This document shows, piece by piece, positions 7,980 to 18,814 of a DNA stretch of 18,814 nt; the first letter of the stretch is position 1; the number at the start of each line of letters is the position of its first letter. The position numbers were made by a program, and so were the translations under genes. The DNA is from Candidatus Heimdallarchaeota archaeon. Its GTDB lineage: Archaea > Asgardarchaeota > Heimdallarchaeia > Heimdallarchaeales > Heimdallarchaeaceae. Location of the stretch: positions 1 through 18,814 of the forward strand of contig JAGLOH010000006.1 of the NCBI GenBank assembly GCA_023139025.1, written 5' to 3'. The notes beneath the pieces are model-generated. The model did no database searches. It was not told the DNA's origin and worked only from the letters and a program-made list of their open reading frames with translations.

Positions 7980-8142
7980 AACTCTTCTTTTTCATTTTTA
8001 ATCCCATTTTGAACAGTTTAAGAGAATCCTGTATCTTTGCAGCAAGGTTATCTTCTTGTAAGCGCATCCTTCTTGGATGAGTATGAAAAATGGTATTCAA
8101 ATAGCTGCAATTTTACCATTTAAAAAATTGCATCTGGGCCAT
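7963..8142 (-). pseudogene. possible small gene or gene remnant with an internal TAA
   Basis: On the minus strand an ATG at 8142 is preceded by GGGGAG and starts MAQMQFFKW. A TAA follows at 8113-8115, and the same frame then continues to a TGA at 7963 with a protein-like sequence containing NTIFHTHPRRMRLQEDNL and AAKIQDSLKLFKMGLK. The later part could form an amphipathic helix ending in a basic tail. It overlaps the last bases of the convergent exported-protein gene. It could be a decayed gene, a short gene starting at an internal codon, or chance. I do not recognise it. Confidence 0.25.
8106..8132. repeat. 9-base inverted repeat upstream of the tag-like gene
   Basis: TGCAATTTT (8106-8114) and AAAATTGCA (8124-8132) are perfect inverted copies separated by nine bases. 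The dyad lies about 60-80 bases before the TATA box of the gene at 8217, so it could be a regulator site. It could also form a hairpin in a minus-strand transcript. The rest of the gap from 7980 to 8216 shows nothing else clear besides the small frame noted separately. Confidence 0.4.
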
Positions 8143-8188
8143 TATTCTCCCCTATTCACATTTCTCACTGCTTAATATTGTAATACCA

Positions 8189-8199
8189 TTAATATAATA
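8189..8199 (+). promoter_or_regulatory. TATA box for the tag-like gene
   Basis: TTAATATAATA is centred about 23 bases before the ATG at 8217 with no SD between, consistent with a leaderless transcript. Confidence 0.5.
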
Positions 8200-8216
8200 A
8201 ATGTAGATTTTATTGT

Positions 8217-8678
8217 ATGCTCATGCCTGGAGAAAACGTACGAACTGGTTGGTTTTTCAGAGATACAGGGCCTCCTAACGATAATTCCTATTATGAAAAT
8301 ATGACTCGATGTGTATTCCAAGCAGGTTTAAGCTGGCAGCTTATTTCTGATAGGTGGCCTAATTTCAAAAAAGCTTTCAAAGATTTCAACATAGAAGAAG
8401 TGAGTAAATTTGATGAAGACGATATTGGAAGACTATTACAAGATTCAGGAATAATTAGAAATAGAGCTAAGATTGAATCAGCTATTATCAATGCAATGGT
8501 CTTTTCAGAGATTAAGGAAGAGTATGGATCCTTCAGAGATTTCATGGATAATTTAGATGCATCAGAGAATTACAAGCATGTCAAAAAAGAGCTATCAAAA
8601 CGTTTTGAACGAATGGGGCCTAAAACATCTATGATATTTTTGTATAGTATTGGTGAAAATATAAAACATGAAGGTTAG
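8217..8678 (+). CDS. 3-methyladenine DNA glycosylase I (Tag)-like protein, reduced form
   Basis: The 153 residues carry the core of the Tag family of base-excision DNA glycosylases: FQAGLSWQLISDRWPNFKKAFKDF at 34-57, then DEDDIGRLLQDSGIIRNRAKIESAIINA at about 66-93. Tag removes 3-methyladenine from DNA. Two things differ from E. coli Tag (about 187 residues). The zinc-binding Cys and His residues at both ends are absent, the chain stopping soon after KTSMIFLYSIGENI. The residue aligned by eye with the essential Glu38 (before the QAGLSW motif) is Cys32. It may therefore be a zinc-free variant with altered chemistry or base preference, or a non-catalytic relative. The ATG at 8217 has its own TATA box and no SD. 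The gene is monocistronic and converges on the gene at 8701. Confidence 0.82.
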   Translation: MLMPGENVRTGWFFRDTGPPNDNSYYENMTRCVFQAGLSWQLISDRWPNFKKAFKDFNIEEVSKFDEDDIGRLLQDSGIIRNRAKIESAIINAMVFSEIKEEYGSFRDFMDNLDASENYKHVKKELSKRFERMGPKTSMIFLYSIGENIKHEG

Positions 8679-8700
8679 TGATTAAAAATTATTATTTTCG

Positions 8701-9078
8701 TTAAGCTAAGAATACTAAAAATACAAAATCTATTATCACTAAAACAAATGTTAGAACTGCTGATATAACTAATACAATTAGTAACATTTTGTACTTCTTT
8801 TTACCATAAATTCCGATAGCATTAACGATTGCATATAGTATTAGCCCCATAGCAAATAAGAATAGATAAAGCCCCCAAGTTAATTGTAAGATTAATGCTA
8901 TCCCCCCTACTATGGCTAATATAGACATAATAAGTTCAGCAGCAATATGAAACAATCTTTCAAATGGATGTTCTATAAATTGAATCCCTTGTTTTCTAAG
9001 TAGTACTATGATCCAGAGTAAAGCCGTGATAGTACCGGCACTAATTGAAAATATACCTGAGATTATTTCTAAAAACAT
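8701..9078 (-). CDS. small four-helix membrane protein, unknown
   Basis: This 125-residue protein is almost entirely hydrophobic. It has about four membrane segments (near 5-27, 44-66, 68-90 and 97-124), broken by short charged turns, RKQGIQFIEHPFER at 28-41 and GKKKYK near 91-96. I recognise no family. It lies downstream of the nuo-like operon on the same strand, but a long T-rich stretch on the minus strand and about 120 bases separate them, so it is probably transcribed separately. No SD is visible at the ATG. A link with the membrane complex upstream is possible only by position. Confidence 0.65.
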   Translation of the reverse strand: MFLEIISGIFSISAGTITALLWIIVLLRKQGIQFIEHPFERLFHIAAELIMSILAIVGGIALILQLTWGLYLFLFAMGLILYAIVNAIGIYGKKKYKMLLIVLVISAVLTFVLVIIDFVFLVFLA

Positions 9079-9167
9079 AATTATTTTTTTTATTACTATG
9101 TTATAATGTTTTCTTAAAGTTTGTAGTAGCTAGAGAATCTTCTCTAAATAGGATTTTGATGTTTAGT

Positions 9168-9196
9168 ATAAAAGAAAAAGAGGAAAAAGAAAAAAT
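9168..9196 (-). terminator. poly-pyrimidine terminator of the nuo-like operon
   Basis: Immediately after the stop of the last operon gene the minus strand is a run of T with a few C over about 28 bases. This is typical of archaeal termination, which needs T tracts rather than a hairpin. Confidence 0.6.
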
Positions 9197-9199
9197 AGA

Positions 9200-10714
9200 C
9201 TAAACTATAAGTGCTATTTTACTCACAATTAATTCTGGCCATAAGCCAAGAACTATTAGAACAACTGCAATTATAGCTAAAGCTAATTTTTCGAATATTG
9301 GTATTTTTATTTTGCCTGTATCTTCAGCGTCTGGTTCATCGAAGAGCATTTTCTTTAGAATATATAGATATCCTCCTAAAGCAAGTAAGGAGTTGATGAT
9401 AGCCATAATGACCAACAAAATGCTGTTAATGAACATCAGAGGATTGACGGCGTTGGCACCACCATTGAAAGTAGCAAGAATTACCATTAGTTTTGATGCA
9501 AAACCAGCTGTTATAGGAATACCTCCTAAGGATAACAAACCTATTGTTAGGACTGCACCTATAAAGGGTGATTTTCTTCCTATACCTTTCATATCTCTGA
9601 GATCTCTTGATCCAAGTGTTGTAATTAGAACTCCACTGAGCAAGAACAGACCGCCTTTACCTAGAGCGTGGGTAAGTATGTGGAATACTGATGCTTGAAC
9701 TCCTAAATTGCCAGGGGCTAGAGAACCAATTCCGAGTATGATGTAACCAAGGTGTACAGTGGTCGAATATGCTAAGATTCTCTTGAAATCTACAATATCT
9801 TTACGCTTGAATTGAGAGAACACTAAGTAATTCCCTTCAATCATAGTTAAGATACCTAACCAAGAGATAACAGCTCCGGCACCAGCACTTAATACATCAG
9901 GAGTATATGCGAAGTATAAGGTTCTATAGATACCTATTGCACCAGCTTTAACAACGATTCCAGAAAGTAGTGCGGAAATAGTTGAAGGAGCTGAGCTGTG
10001 AGCATCTGGTAACCAAGCGTTCAAGAATAGCATAGCAGCTGTTACTGCAAAGCCTGTTATGAACAGAGCGATTATTATTGCGGCTATAGCTGATGTACCA
10101 CTAGCTTGTACTGCTATTGAAACGAGTTCAAAGTTTACTGAACCATAGAAACCGTATGTCAAAGCAGTAGCTAATAAAACTAACATACTTCCAGCAGTTG
10201 ACATGATAAAGTATTTCATCGACGCTTCTACTGCACCTCTTTTTGCTCTCTCAAAAGCTACAAGCACATAACCACTTAGTGCAAACAGCTCCCATCCAAC
10301 AAATAGTGTGATGAAATTGTTTGCCATAGTTACAGTACTTAAACCAGTGAGCAAAGTGAAGATTAATGCATAATAGTAACCAAGTCCATTTTTACCTTTC
10401 ATGTAGTTAACGCTGAATAGTACTACCATCCAGACAAGGAAGCTGAATATTGTGATTAGCACTGCTTCAAGTTGTCCAAACCTTAGTAAATCTCCTGTTG
10501 TACTAGCAATGTAGTCTCTAAACGCAGGCACATAAGCTGAAATAAATCCTAGAACAAAGACGCTAAATGCAATTATGTTAGCTAAAGCATGATTAACACA
10601 ATCAGCTTTTATCTTTATTTTGATTAAGAATTTCTTCAGTTGCTCAAATAGTGACAAGAGTATAGCAGCAGCAATTGGTATAATCAAGATTAAGGATAGA
10701 TATGTGTTCAACAT
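9200..10714 (-). CDS. NuoN/NuoM-type antiporter-like membrane subunit
   Basis: This is an ion-pumping membrane subunit of a complex I / Fpo / group 4 hydrogenase-like enzyme. Its 504 residues and roughly 14 membrane helices fit the proton-antiporter family. Conserved parts are GWELFALSGYVLVAFERAKRGAVEASMKYF at 140-169 (Glu142, the helix 5 carboxylate), AWLPDAHSSAPSTISALLSGIVVKAGAIGIYR at 233-264 (Lys256), RILAYSTTVHLGY near 312-324, and HILTHALGKGGLFLLSG at 345-361 (Lys353). The lysine expected in broken helix 7, nine residues before the Trp of WLPDAH, is Thr225 here. Whether it is closer to NuoM or NuoN cannot be settled by eye. The start overlaps the stop of the L gene by one base (TAATG), so translation is coupled. 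It is the last gene of the operon. Confidence 0.92.
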   Translation of the reverse strand: MLNTYLSLILIIPIAAAILLSLFEQLKKFLIKIKIKADCVNHALANIIAFSVFVLGFISAYVPAFRDYIASTTGDLLRFGQLEAVLITIFSFLVWMVVLFSVNYMKGKNGLGYYYALIFTLLTGLSTVTMANNFITLFVGWELFALSGYVLVAFERAKRGAVEASMKYFIMSTAGSMLVLLATALTYGFYGSVNFELVSIAVQASGTSAIAAIIIALFITGFAVTAAMLFLNAWLPDAHSSAPSTISALLSGIVVKAGAIGIYRTLYFAYTPDVLSAGAGAVISWLGILTMIEGNYLVFSQFKRKDIVDFKRILAYSTTVHLGYIILGIGSLAPGNLGVQASVFHILTHALGKGGLFLLSGVLITTLGSRDLRDMKGIGRKSPFIGAVLTIGLLSLGGIPITAGFASKLMVILATFNGGANAVNPLMFINSILLVIMAIINSLLALGGYLYILKKMLFDEPDAEDTGKIKIPIFEKLALAIIAVVLIVLGLWPELIVSKIALIV

Positions 10715-12549
10715 TAGACCATCACCACCAACAAAGTAGCAACAACAATAAATATCGCTACCACTGATCCAAAGATCATGTTCCAGTTTATCTTACCAGT
10801 CTTGAAGAATGATAATTTTTGACCAATCCAGAAGACAGGCTTGACAAACACTAAGTTGTACAAGTGATCAATATAGAATCCGTTTGCTACAAAAGTTCTC
10901 AGAGCTTTGAAGACATTGATTTTTTCTACAAAACCTACTTCTGTTTGTCCTTTACCATAGAACAGATAAGCTAATCCTAACCCAAGAATGATTGCACCTA
11001 TTGCACATAAGAATGGCACAAGTACTACGTGAATTAGGCTATATCCTGTATCTCCTGAAAAGAAGTTACTAGCTGGACCTTCAATTATGAAACCTGTAGC
11101 TACTACTAGAACTGCTAATATAGCCAGAACAATTCTCATGATATACTTTGGTTTGTGCACACGAGCTCCTCGGTTCTTGCCATGGAATATCATCAAAAAC
11201 ATTCTTGCAGCATATAAAGTTGTTAAGAATGCTACTAAAATACCTACGATGAAAGTAAACCAATGCATTGAGGCACCATCGATTGCCGCTGCTTCATATG
11301 CAGCTGTTATTATCATTTCTTTGGAATAACCACCATTTGTGATAATTGGAATACCAATTAAACCGAGAACACCAACCATCATGAATCCGTAAACCCAAGG
11401 TAGGTCTTTTTTCAAACCACCCATTTTCTTCATATCTCTTTCTTCTGCAATAGAATGAATTATTGCACCTGCTGACAAGAACAGTAGGGCTTTGAAGATT
11501 GAGTGAGATAATAAGTGCATCTGACCAGGTATTAGTCCAGTTCCATGATCCTCTCTTATTGTAAAGGCTAAGAACATATAGCTGAGCTGTGAGATTGTGC
11601 TGTATGCAAGAACTCTTTTCAGATCCGTCGTAACCAATGCACCAAATGCAGCAGCTACGCAAGAAACTCCAGCTATTATCATTAGTGCAATGTAGAAGAA
11701 TTCGCTATCCCAGATGGGTGAGAATCTTGCTACTAGGTAGATACCAGCCTTAACCATTGTTGCAGCGTGTATTAATGCTGAAACTGTAGTTGGACCTTGC
11801 ATTGCATCTATATCAACTGTATCTCCTGCACTCAACCATGATTGTAATGGAAATTGTGCAGATTTTGTTATCGGAGCTAAGAGTAATAGAATACTCATAA
11901 CAATTGGATAAGTTCCTCCAAGTGGTGTTGTTGTGTCTATGATTAATGGATTAGTTAAACCTAGTTTTTTGTTTTCGTAATACATCCAAGCTAAGAATGC
12001 TAAGAGACCAACATCTCCAATTCCTGTCATGATAAGAGCTTTAATTCCACTCTTTGCTGGTTTTTCTCCTGCTTCACCTTTCTTCATGAAGAAGTGTCCG
12101 ATTAGGAAACAAGAACAAAGTCCTACAATTTCCCAGCCAAGGAATAAGAATACCATGTCATGAGCAAGAACTAGTAAAAGCATACCTCCAACGAACATTT
12201 GAATGAAGAACCAATATCTTGCTTTGTGTTTGTCTTCTTTCATGTATTCTATAGAGAAGAATGCAATTAACATACTCAAAATTGATACAATTAGCACCAT
12301 TAAGACAGATAATGAATCCAAGTATATTCCTGATTTATTATCTCCCCAATTCATCCAATTTAAGAGATAGGTAGTTTCTCCTTTATAAGTACCAAATATC
12401 AAAATTGACATTATTGCTGATACTGCTATTGTAGATACGCTGAAGAAGTCTCTAACTGTTGGTAATTTCTTCAATAGTAATGATAGAAAAGAACCAATAA
12501 TTGGAACTACTACAGAAATTATTGCAAATAGTATTATTGTTTGTACCAT
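10714..12549 (-). CDS. NuoL-type antiporter-like membrane subunit
   Basis: This is the distal ion-pumping subunit of a complex I-like membrane arm. The 611 residues include FLFLGWEIVGLCSCFLIGHFF at 134-154 (Glu140), APITKSAQFPLQSWL with helix 7 Lys229, QGPTTVSALIHAATMVKAGIYLVAR at 251-275 (His261, Lys267), RVLAYSTISQLSYM, and LLSHSIFKALLFLSAG with Lys353. The C-terminal extension with NGFYIDHLYNLVFVKP marks NuoL rather than M or N and should form the lateral helix. Between W238 and DAMQGPT there is an unusual insert, LSAGDTVDI, where the family has LP. I chose the ATG at 12549 over the GTG at 12558 because a GAGGTGA SD lies a good distance upstream; the GTG overlaps that SD and the K stop. 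Confidence 0.95.
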   Translation of the reverse strand: MVQTIILFAIISVVVPIIGSFLSLLLKKLPTVRDFFSVSTIAVSAIMSILIFGTYKGETTYLLNWMNWGDNKSGIYLDSLSVLMVLIVSILSMLIAFFSIEYMKEDKHKARYWFFIQMFVGGMLLLVLAHDMVFLFLGWEIVGLCSCFLIGHFFMKKGEAGEKPAKSGIKALIMTGIGDVGLLAFLAWMYYENKKLGLTNPLIIDTTTPLGGTYPIVMSILLLLAPITKSAQFPLQSWLSAGDTVDIDAMQGPTTVSALIHAATMVKAGIYLVARFSPIWDSEFFYIALMIIAGVSCVAAAFGALVTTDLKRVLAYSTISQLSYMFLAFTIREDHGTGLIPGQMHLLSHSIFKALLFLSAGAIIHSIAEERDMKKMGGLKKDLPWVYGFMMVGVLGLIGIPIITNGGYSKEMIITAAYEAAAIDGASMHWFTFIVGILVAFLTTLYAARMFLMIFHGKNRGARVHKPKYIMRIVLAILAVLVVATGFIIEGPASNFFSGDTGYSLIHVVLVPFLCAIGAIILGLGLAYLFYGKGQTEVGFVEKINVFKALRTFVANGFYIDHLYNLVFVKPVFWIGQKLSFFKTGKINWNMIFGSVVAIFIVVATLLVVMV

Positions 12550-12554
12550 TTTTA

Positions 12555-12869
12555 TCACCTCTTCAATGTAGCCATCTCATCTGTATCCACGCTATGGGCA
12601 TGGCGATAATTATTGATGGCTATTGCTAAACCTACAGCCAATACAGCTGCACCAATAGCGATTGAAATCAAAGGAAAGATCTGTGCAAACCTTGTAAAAG
12701 TTGCATTAGCAATGTTGGCTCCCAAAGCAATAAATACAACATTTATAGCTATTGTCATTATTTCAATACCCATAAGAATCTTGATGAGATTTCTTTTTCC
12801 AAGTAATGCATACAAGCCTACACCAAATAAGACGAGGCCTAGAATCAGTAAATGTAATTGTTCTATCAT
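12555..12869 (-). CDS. nuoK: NuoK-type membrane subunit
   Basis: This 104-residue, three-helix subunit of the complex I-like proton channel has LLILGLVLFGVGLYALLGKRNLIKILMGIEIMTIAINVVFIALG at 7-50, including the conserved helix 2 Glu36 (GIEIM). The C-terminal tail (VDTDEMATLKR) matches the family. The second key glutamate in helix 3 (Glu72 in E. coli) appears to be Val76, within GAAVLAVGLAIAI. Loss of that residue is also seen in Mrp/Mbh-type relatives. An AAGGAGGAG SD precedes the ATG. The start overlaps the stop of the J gene (12866-12869), and the L gene's SD lies across its own stop codon. Confidence 0.93.
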   Translation of the reverse strand: MIEQLHLLILGLVLFGVGLYALLGKRNLIKILMGIEIMTIAINVVFIALGANIANATFTRFAQIFPLISIAIGAAVLAVGLAIAINNYRHAHSVDTDEMATLKR

Positions 12870-13366
12870 GCTTTTGTCTCCTCCTTGTGTTTCTTCTTAT
12901 GATGAATAAACAATGATCCAATGCCTATAGATGTTGCAAAGAACACAACAGCTTGCAGTATCAAATCAGTTAATCTTTCTGTCCATAGAGCACGTAAGGA
13001 TTCACCTATGGTGCTTGTTCCGAATGTAATGCTAAGATCTGAAGCTATTACTCCCCAAATTGCTATCCCCATTAGAATAGCTACAATGGCAAGTGCGATT
13101 ACAGATCTCTTCCAGTCAAATGATTCATCTCTCTGTTTTTCTGTTAAAGCTACAACCACAACAAATAGTGCTGTAAAACCACCACCATATACTATGAGTT
13201 GTATCCACGCTAGAAACATAGCGTTAAGTGCCAGTAACAATACCCAGAGAAATAGATTCATAGCTATCAAACCAATTATAGAAAACATTAGTCGTCTGCA
13301 TTCCAGTGCAAAGATTGCTGCTAGAATCGCTAGAATCATGAATATATATATGATTACTAAACTCAT
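12866..13366 (-). CDS. nuoJ: NuoJ-type membrane subunit
   Basis: This 166-residue subunit of the complex I-like membrane arm has five hydrophobic helices. The diagnostic part is helix 3: FLAWIQLIVYGGGFTALFVVVVALTE at 51-76, matching the family pattern Q-x-I-V-Y-A/G-G with Tyr60 at the pi-bulge. The C-terminal half has DLILQAVVFFATSIGIGSLFIHHKKKHKEE, with a basic tail. A strong SD (AAGGAGGAAT) precedes the ATG at 13366, which overlaps the stop of the A-like gene by one base. In complex I, J sits with A, H and K next to the quinone-side end of the arm. Confidence 0.9.
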   Translation of the reverse strand: MSLVIIYIFMILAILAAIFALECRRLMFSIIGLIAMNLFLWVLLLALNAMFLAWIQLIVYGGGFTALFVVVVALTEKQRDESFDWKRSVIALAIVAILMGIAIWGVIASDLSITFGTSTIGESLRALWTERLTDLILQAVVFFATSIGIGSLFIHHKKKHKEETKA

Positions 13367-13764
13367 TATTCAATTCCTCCTTCTAAGACGGGGTCAGCTG
13401 CATCTCTTGGATACTTCTTCTTTATTGCAACTAAAACTGTAACAAGTATTAGTGCTAAATAGATAAGAGCTGCTTCTAAAGTTGCTCCTGGAGCTACTCC
13501 TACAAAGAAGACTGTAGCTAGAATGAATGCTGCAATATCAAACAGAACAAAGAAAGCAATGAACACATAAGTGTCAATGAATATTTTTCTAGGTTTGGCT
13601 AGAATAGAACCTTCTCCGCTTGAGAAAAGATCTTTCTTCATTTTGCTTTGTTCTGGAGGCTGTGTACCTAGTAGGAAACGTACCCTTTTGCTGATTAACC
13701 AAACTACAACAGCGAGTACTACACTGGCCACAAGGTCAATTATTAATGCTATATACCATTCCAT
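13366..13764 (-). CDS. NuoA-like membrane subunit
   Basis: This 132-residue, three-helix protein (about 3-33, 65-90, 97-114) has the layout of NuoA/FpoA. KKDLFSSGEGSILAKPRKIFIDTYVFIAFFVLFDIAAFIL at 43-82 aligns with the family's K-x-x-x-F-E-C-G-E ... F-Y-x-F-A-x-x-F-x-x-F-D-V-E. Two landmark residues differ: the cysteine of the loop is Ser49, and the helix 2 glutamate of the DVE motif is Ala78 (DIA). The start is MEWYIALI at 13764, five bases after the H stop and with GGGGTG upstream; the frame runs further upstream but only inside the H gene. Its place between H and J, where NuoI is common, is a changed order. Assignment rests on motif and context. Confidence 0.8.
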   Translation of the reverse strand: MEWYIALIIDLVASVVLAVVVWLISKRVRFLLGTQPPEQSKMKKDLFSSGEGSILAKPRKIFIDTYVFIAFFVLFDIAAFILATVFFVGVAPGATLEAALIYLALILVTVLVAIKKKYPRDAADPVLEGGIE

Positions 13765-13769
13765 CAATA

Positions 13770-14926
<1,157 letters not shown>

Positions 14927-14948
14927 AGGGAAAAAACATCGACAAAAC

Positions 14949-14985
14949 ACCTCTTAATTGAGGTAATTAAAATATGCTAAAAAAA
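14949..14985 (-). terminator. T tract and small hairpin after hypF
   Basis: Just after the hypF stop (14995) the minus strand has seven T (14979-14985), then a 5-base-pair hairpin ACCTC/GAGGT (14949-14964) followed by TTTT. This could end the hypEF transcript before the separate nuo-like promoter, although some readthrough is possible. Confidence 0.45.
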
Positions 14986-14994
14986 CTGATTTTG

Positions 14995-17361
<2,367 letters not shown>

Positions 17362-17362
17362 C

Positions 17363-18457
<1,095 letters not shown>

Positions 18458-18458
18458 T

Positions 18459-18542
<84 letters not shown>

Positions 18543-18561
18543 CGACTAATTCTATAATCTT

Positions 18562-18605
<44 letters not shown>

Positions 18606-18615
18606 TAACTCACAT

Positions 18616-18814
<199 letters not shown>

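Noticed and set aside
11294..11662. Overlapping minus-strand frame inside the L gene
   Set aside because: It lies in another frame of a conserved gene, is rich in Cys, Trp and Asn in the manner of shifted reading, and has no start signals.

Overview
The window looks archaeal. A TATA-like box lies about 25-31 bases upstream of many start codons, usually without a Shine-Dalgarno (SD) site, so many single genes appear leaderless. Genes inside operons carry strong GGAGG-type SD sites. The protein families (Fpo/Nuo-like membrane arm, HypE/HypF, archaeal-type Upp) and the sequence of a 5S-like RNA at the right edge agree with this. The DNA is AT-rich. An Asgard archaeon is my best guess, but nothing here proves the phylum.

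Layout. Positions 1-1780 (minus) hold an ABC exporter half-transporter with an in-frame TAA just after Walker A. Positions 1873-3265 (minus) are a two-gene unit: upp and a multi-pass membrane protein. Positions 3368-5256 (plus) hold an alpha/beta hydrolase and a two-domain GNAT acetyltransferase. Positions 5294-6905 (minus) hold a DEDDh exonuclease fused to a nucleoside-deoxyribosyltransferase-like domain, and a DUF1684 protein. Positions 7086-8678 (plus) hold an exported, membrane-anchored protein of unknown function and a reduced 3-methyladenine DNA glycosylase I-like protein. Positions 8701-9078 (minus) encode a small membrane protein.

Positions 9200-14801 (minus) form a tight operon for the membrane arm of a complex I / Fpo / group 4 hydrogenase-like machine, in the order H-A-J-K-L-N(M). 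It has no B, C, D or I subunit genes. Directly upstream on the same strand are hypE and hypF (14995-18402), which build the cyanide ligands of [NiFe]-hydrogenases. The context suggests that this arm serves, or descends from, an ion-pumping [NiFe]-hydrogenase or complex I-like enzyme whose catalytic subunits are encoded elsewhere. Several normally conserved charged residues of the arm appear to be missing.

The right end holds a tRNA-Ser(GCT) on the minus strand and, diverging from it, a 5S rRNA-like gene on the plus strand that runs off the window. The 5S segments are in the wrong order: the 3' half comes first, the 3' strand of helix I is joined through a four-base loop to the 5' strand of helix I, and then loop A and the 5' strand of helix II begin. 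This is what a circularly permuted 5S rRNA would look like and is the most striking observation here. The decisive sequence lies just past base 18814.
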